Assembly: GCA_905215575.1 (NCBI GenBank)
Contig: CAJMQV010000059.1
Location: 1-10,691, forward strand
Length of the DNA stretch: 10,691 nucleotides
Direction: 5' to 3'
Origin: an uncultured bacterium
GTDB lineage: Bacteria; Bacteroidota; Bacteroidia; Bacteroidales; Bacteroidaceae
Shown: one piece after another, positions 6,809 to 10,691 of the stretch
Numbering within the stretch: the first letter of the stretch is position 1
How the letters are laid out: each line of letters starts with the position of its first letter
The notes under the pieces: generated by a model
The model's input: only the letters and a program-made list of their open reading frames with translations
What the model was told of the DNA's origin: nothing
The model's database searches: none
Translations under genes and position numbers: made by a program

Positions 6809-9616
6809 ATGATCCAAAAAAGTCTTTTGATGGGCATATTGCTGCTCTGTTGCTGTATAAGAGCCGTAGCCCAAACCGTGAAAATTCAAGTAGATATTGA
6901 AGACGAGTTCCTGAAGATGCCGCTCAGCGGTGTCAAGTTGTCTGTGTTGACTCCAGACAGTGCGGTTGTGGTGGATTCCGCTTCCTGTATCTCTATTCGT
7001 TCTACTTCCGGCAAATCCCTGAAAGAGATCTATACGGCTTCTGTAAAAGCCGGCCGTCATTACCTGCTGCGTGCCAAAAGAGCCGGCTATGGGGATGTGT
7101 GGCGCCGTTTTTCCGTACCTCCCACGCAAAAAGGTGACCTGAGTCTGTCCACCCTCATGATGCGCAAGGAATGGAAGGAGGAAATGAGCGAGGTAGTGGT
7201 CAAGGCTACCAAAGTCAAGATGTATTATAAGGGAGATACAATCGTCTACGATGCCGATGCCTTCAAACTTCCGGACGGTTCGATGCTGCAAAGCCTGATA
7301 GATCAGCTTCCGGGCGTAACGATGAATCAGTCCGGAGAGATCTTTGTCAACGGGCGTAAGGTGGACGAACTGATGTTGGGATCGCGCACTTTCATGCACG
7401 GCAACAAGAAAGTCCTGATGGAGAATCTGCCTTATTACACGGTGAAGGACATCAAGGTTTATGACAAGCAGACGGACAAGAGTGTGGCTCTGGGTTACGA
7501 TGTGGAGCCTCGCAAGTTTGTGATGGATGTGAATCTGAAACCGGAATACAGTCAGGGTTACATAGCCAATGTGGAAGCCGCCGGAGGTACGAACGACCGC
7601 TGGCTGGGGCGTGGCTTTCTTTTGGGCTTCACCGATTTGTGGCGTTACTCCGTGATGGCCAATCTGAATAATGTGAATGAGAGCCGTCATATCGGCGAGC
7701 GCGGATTCTGGTCTCCGGCCACCATGCCCCGTTCGTTGACCACCACACGCAGTGCGGCTTTTGATCTGGACTATCAGTCGAAAGACAAGGTCCGTAAGAA
7801 CAATTTTGTGGCAGACTACACCAGCACGTCGGATGACAGAGAGATGCGCCGTCGCCAGGAACAGTTCCTGGAAGGCAGCCATCCGTTGTCACAGACCGAA
7901 AGCACCAGCCATTCCGGTAACTGGAAAGTGAAGCTGAGCAATGAGTATGTAGCTACCAAACCGGGTTATCTGAGAATAAATACCAACTTCGATTATGAAA
8001 AGCGCCATGCCAACGGTCATTCCCTTTTCAACCAGTGGGACGACTTGCAGAGCGACACCCTGACAGCCTCCATGTTTACGGATAATCTGAGCGAGGGTCA
8101 AACCCTGCATTTCGATCAAGGTATTATGGGAGCCTTTAATACGAACAAGGAGAAAGAACGGAATTTGAATTATTATCTAGCCTATTGGTATACCGACGAG
8201 AAATCGTGGCTGTCTGATCGCTACAACACCTGGCAGGCAAATACCCAGACAAAGGACGTCCGTTACAATGCCAGTGACAGGGCTAACCGTACCTCGATAG
8301 TATATGGTGCATTGACTTACTCAGTTCCGGAACTGATTGGTAAAATGGGAATGTCGGTAGGTACGAGCGTTAACTATGGTGATGTTCGGAAACATGATTA
8401 TCTGTATAATCCGGATACCTTGCTGCTAGCTTCCCAGCTGGACATGCTGAATGCGATCACCGATCCGGCAAACTCTTATGACAGTCATGATTATGGTATA
8501 AAAGTCGAGCCCAATATAACTTTTTCCAAAGGGAAATATTATCAGGTGGGTGACAATCCGATTAGGATTCATTATGATCAGTGGAGAGTGGGTGTTTCTG
8601 TGCCCATCTTGCACGACGCACTGGATTATCAGCGGGGAGTGATTGACACAACCGTATATCGGCACACGGCGCTTCTTTCTCCTTACGTAAGTTTCCGTAC
8701 GGTGTCGCCTGGCGGAAACCACAGCTTTTCTGTGAATCTCCGTTATGACCTTAAGGATGTGGATTTTTATGACCGGGTGAACTATCGGGACGACAGTCAG
8801 CCGCTGGTGGTTAAGTTGGGAAATCCCGACTTGAAGAAGAAGGCCAACACAACGGCTTCTGTGGACTATACGGACAGATGGGGAAAGAACGAACGGCAAT
8901 GGCATATCGCTGCCACATACAATTATCAGCATCGGGATGTGGCCCAGTCCGTGAACTATAATCCGGAAACCGGTGTATATACTTATAAACCGGTGAATGT
9001 GGACGGTGCCTATTCGGGTACGGCCAAGTTTGACTATTCACAGGCTCTGGGCGAAAAGAAATACTGGAGATGGCAGATGAACGCCGATGCGAACTACCGG
9101 CATTCCGTGGATTATGCGATGCTGTCCGGAGAGACGGAAAGCCACCGGAATATCGTCAATACCACGACGCTGCATGACGGAGCCTATATCCAATATAGCA
9201 AGGGTGTGCTGAACTTGCGTGCTTCGGGTGATGCCAGTTGGCGGCACTCGGTGGGGCGTATGTATGATTTCGAGACCCTGAATGTATGGGATTTCAATTA
9301 CGGTCTTTCCGGCCGCTATACGATACCGGTGCTGAATACCACGGTAGCGCTGGATGCCACCATGTACAGCCGTCGCGGCTATGGCAGCTCGGAACTGAAT
9401 ACGAATGACTTTTTGCTGAATGCCTCTCTGAGTCAGTCATTCTGGAAAGGCAAGATCATAGCGCGTCTGGAAGCCTTTGACCTGCTGCACAACCTGTCGG
9501 CCACACAATATGAGGTCAATGCGCAGGGACGGGTAGAAACCTGGTACCGCTCTCTGCCGCATTATGTCATGTTGCATCTGGTATATCACTGGAACAAAAA
9601 TCCCAAGAAACTTTGA
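6809..9616 (+). CDS. Outer-membrane beta-barrel protein with carboxypeptidase-regulatory-like and plug-like domains
   Basis: This 935-residue TonB-dependent-receptor-like outer-membrane protein begins with a signal peptide (MIQKSLLMGILLLCCCIRAVAQ, cleavage next to Gln22). Residues about 23-125 form a carboxypeptidase-regulatory-like beta domain (KIQVDIEDEFLKMPLSGVKLSV). Residues about 128-235 are plug-like (EVVVKATKVKMYYKGDTIVY, then LIDQLPGVTMNQSGEIFVNG, then DIKVYDK). The rest, about 240-935, alternates polar and aromatic residues as in a large barrel, with LGNPDLKKK, a segment typical of these barrels, near 670. No SusC-style TonB box was recognised and no SusD partner follows, so it is unlike a glycan-uptake pair. 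The start lies 33 bp after the TonB-like segment, without a promoter of its own, so it probably shares the 5211 promoter. The cargo, or any structural role, is unknown. Confidence 0.85.
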   Translation: MIQKSLLMGILLLCCCIRAVAQTVKIQVDIEDEFLKMPLSGVKLSVLTPDSAVVVDSASCISIRSTSGKSLKEIYTASVKAGRHYLLRAKRAGYGDVWRRFSVPPTQKGDLSLSTLMMRKEWKEEMSEVVVKATKVKMYYKGDTIVYDADAFKLPDGSMLQSLIDQLPGVTMNQSGEIFVNGRKVDELMLGSRTFMHGNKKVLMENLPYYTVKDIKVYDKQTDKSVALGYDVEPRKFVMDVNLKPEYSQGYIANVEAAGGTNDRWLGRGFLLGFTDLWRYSVMANLNNVNESRHIGERGFWSPATMPRSLTTTRSAAFDLDYQSKDKVRKNNFVADYTSTSDDREMRRRQEQFLEGSHPLSQTESTSHSGNWKVKLSNEYVATKPGYLRINTNFDYEKRHANGHSLFNQWDDLQSDTLTASMFTDNLSEGQTLHFDQGIMGAFNTNKEKERNLNYYLAYWYTDEKSWLSDRYNTWQANTQTKDVRYNASDRANRTSIVYGALTYSVPELIGKMGMSVGTSVNYGDVRKHDYLYNPDTLLLASQLDMLNAITDPANSYDSHDYGIKVEPNITFSKGKYYQVGDNPIRIHYDQWRVGVSVPILHDALDYQRGVIDTTVYRHTALLSPYVSFRTVSPGGNHSFSVNLRYDLKDVDFYDRVNYRDDSQPLVVKLGNPDLKKKANTTASVDYTDRWGKNERQWHIAATYNYQHRDVAQSVNYNPETGVYTYKPVNVDGAYSGTAKFDYSQALGEKKYWRWQMNADANYRHSVDYAMLSGETESHRNIVNTTTLHDGAYIQYSKGVLNLRASGDASWRHSVGRMYDFETLNVWDFNYGLSGRYTIPVLNTTVALDATMYSRRGYGSSELNTNDFLLNASLSQSFWKGKIIARLEAFDLLHNLSATQYEVNAQGRVETWYRSLPHYVMLHLVYHWNKNPKKL

Positions 9617-9648
9617 TTTGAAACGCCTTTAGTACACTTTTTAAAGAC

Positions 9649-9699
9649 AGAAGCGGCTCTGACTTCCAAAAGGAAATCGGAGCCGCTTCTTGATTTTTA
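9649..9699. terminator. Strong bidirectional terminator
   Basis: AGAAGCGGCTC (9649-9659) pairs perfectly with GAGCCGCTTCT (9680-9690). The inner arms TGACTTCC and GGAAATCG add seven pairs with one mismatch, around an AAAA loop. On the + strand it is followed by TGATTTTTATTT; on the - strand by GTCTTTAAAAAG. It lies between the convergent ends of the barrel gene (9616) and the lipoprotein gene (9697) and should terminate both. The + strand T-run overlaps the lipoprotein stop codon. Confidence 0.85.
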
Positions 9700-10098
9700 T
9701 TTCTGCGGAGAAACATAAACATCAGTTCCGCCTGTTTTCAGAATCCATCCGTTCTTGTTTTTGGCCAGAACGTATTGCTTCTTTTTCCAGATACCTCCCT
9801 TGCGTTTCAGTACCGGATGTTTTTTCTGTCCCGGAAGGAAAACTTCGGCGCGCTCTTGATCGGGTGAGAATATCACATAAGCGGCAACGGAAGTTTTTAC
9901 GTGTGCCGGAACCAGACGGATGCCCTCTTCGAAGGTGCGGACGCAGTCTTTCCGGACTTTACTCCAGGTATATCCTGCCGAGGCGATGCATCCGTGTCGG
10001 TCACGGTCGGCGCCCAGCATGGGCTTTCCGGCCTGCTTGCCGGTGTGGCAGCTCACAACAGTCAGCGCTGTGGCTATGATTAGAAACAGTTTTTTCAT
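9697..10098 (-). CDS. Small lipoprotein with a Gly-Cys / Ser-Ala-Gly-Tyr motif
   Basis: This 133-residue protein begins with a lipoprotein signal (MKKLFLIIATALTVVSC); the lipobox VVSC puts the lipidated cysteine at 17. Residues 29-57 hold a striking motif: GADRDRHGCIASAGYTWS, then a second cysteine at 52 in RKDCVRTFEEGI. Cys37 and Cys52 could form a disulphide. I have the impression of similar GC-x-x-SAGY-x-W motifs in other bacterial lipoproteins, but cannot name a family with confidence. The C-terminal half is basic and beta-rich (VFLPGQKKHPVLKRKGGIWKKKQYVL, ending WILKTGGTDVYVS), suggesting a small surface or periplasmic domain. It starts 12 bp after the stop of the upstream channel gene, so the two are probably co-transcribed. 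The function is unknown. Confidence 0.85.
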   Translation of the reverse strand: MKKLFLIIATALTVVSCHTGKQAGKPMLGADRDRHGCIASAGYTWSKVRKDCVRTFEEGIRLVPAHVKTSVAAYVIFSPDQERAEVFLPGQKKHPVLKRKGGIWKKKQYVLAKNKNGWILKTGGTDVYVSPQK

Positions 10099-10110
10099 TG
10101 TATGCAGTTT

Positions 10111-10691
10111 TTATAGATTGTTTTTGGAATCAGTTTGTTCCTTTTCTTTTTCTTCTCTTTCTTTCCGTTTGTCCAGCATCATATTCATGAAAGCCGAGCT
10201 GATGATACCGGTAGGGATGGCAATCATGGCAATGCCGATCAGGCTGATCAGGCTACTGAGCAGGCGTCCCAACGGGGTGATGGGGTAGATGTCGCCGTAG
10301 CCCACCGTGGTGAAAGCCACAATGGCCCACCAGAATCCGTCGCCGATGTTGGCAAACGCTTCCGGCTGCGCGTACCGTTCGATATAATACATCAGAATGC
10401 CCGAGAAACCGAGCATGATGCCGCAGGCCGTATAGGCGGTCACCAGTTCCTCGCGCACGGCATGAAGCACTTCACCGATCAGGCGGAACGAGCGCGAATA
10501 GCGGATCAGTTTGAAGATAATCAGAATGTAGGCCAGTACCACCAGATGCAGATGCGGTGAGTCCTGATAGGTGTAGATGACCACGAAAGGAAGGATAGCC
10601 ACAAAATCAATGATGCCATAGAATGAAAAGACATATTTTAACGTGAGTTCGACGAATTCAGAACAATGCAAGCTGTGTGTCAACCGTTCGT
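10111..10691 (-). CDS. Voltage-gated-type potassium channel, N-terminus outside the window
   Basis: This is an inner-membrane K+ channel subunit of the six-helix type, cut at its N-terminus by the window edge; the frame stays open to the last base. About 190 residues are visible (numbered here from the TTG at 10683). S3 is at 20-37 (FYGIIDFVAILPFVV). An S4 helix with widely spaced basic residues lies at 46-70 (FKLIRYSRSFRLI: Lys58, Arg61, Arg64, Arg67). S5 is at about 82-102, a pore helix GDGFWWAIVAFT follows, the selectivity filter TVGYGD is at 126-131, and S6 is at about 140-165. The end is a short charged cytoplasmic tail (DKRKEREEKEKEQ) with no RCK or cyclic-nucleotide domain. The TTG is only an internal codon; the true start is upstream of the window. 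The lipoprotein gene follows after 12 bp. Confidence 0.93.
   Translation of the reverse strand, partial: ERLTHSLHCSEFVELTLKYVFSFYGIIDFVAILPFVVIYTYQDSPHLHLVVLAYILIIFKLIRYSRSFRLIGEVLHAVREELVTAYTACGIMLGFSGILMYYIERYAQPEAFANIGDGFWWAIVAFTTVGYGDIYPITPLGRLLSSLISLIGIAMIAIPTGIISSAFMNMMLDKRKEREEKEKEQTDSKNNL

Noticed and set aside
6800..7882. 360-aa antisense frame over the start of the barrel gene
   Set aside because: It is the complement of a clearly real outer-membrane protein gene. It is rich in His and Ile, as shadows often are, and has no signal or domain.
9690..10560. Several + strand frames opposite the lipoprotein and channel genes
   Set aside because: They are complements of genes with clear lipobox and TVGYGD motifs, and they overlap one another in different frames.

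Overview
The window looks like a chromosomal segment from a member of the Bacteroidales (Bacteroides/Phocaeicola/Prevotella-like). The grounds are promoter elements of the Bacteroidetes TAnnTTTG type, mostly weak Shine-Dalgarno sequences, an outer-membrane barrel with an N-terminal carboxypeptidase-regulatory-like domain and a plug-like region, a PAS/LuxR-type one-component regulator, and tandem DUF3828-like domains. Genus and species cannot be fixed from the sequence alone.

Layout. Bases 1-348 are an AT-rich leader with a perfect 7+7 bp inverted repeat and a -7-like element. They precede pflB (349-2589, pyruvate formate-lyase) and pflA (2602-3330, its radical-SAM activase), an anaerobic pyruvate-to-formate operon closed by a hairpin terminator. 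Next come a TetR-family regulator (3545-4267, +) and a convergent PAS-LuxR regulator (4343-5092, -). A perfect 19-bp-stem hairpin lies between their ends. The LuxR regulator is divergent from a + strand group: a secreted protein with two DUF3828-like repeats (5324-6196), an in-frame TonB-C-terminal-like segment cut off by a single TAG (6197-6775), and a 935-aa outer-membrane barrel (6809-9616). The divergent intergenic region holds a perfect 16-bp palindrome directly upstream of a good Bacteroidetes promoter, so the LuxR protein is the obvious candidate controller of the envelope genes. A strong terminator, probably bidirectional, closes that group. On the - strand a two-gene unit follows: a 6TM-type potassium channel (partial, running off the window edge) and a 133-aa lipoprotein with a conserved-looking Gly-Cys/Ser-Ala-Gly-Tyr motif.

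How the parts fit. pflB and pflA are ordinary central metabolism. The least familiar part is 4343-9616: a PAS sensor-regulator, a periplasmic tandem-DUF3828 protein, a TonB-like domain and a SusD-less plug/barrel protein. It reads like a small regulated cell-envelope module whose middle gene may be broken, or may be expressed in two pieces. No CRISPR array, IS element, tRNA or rRNA was seen.
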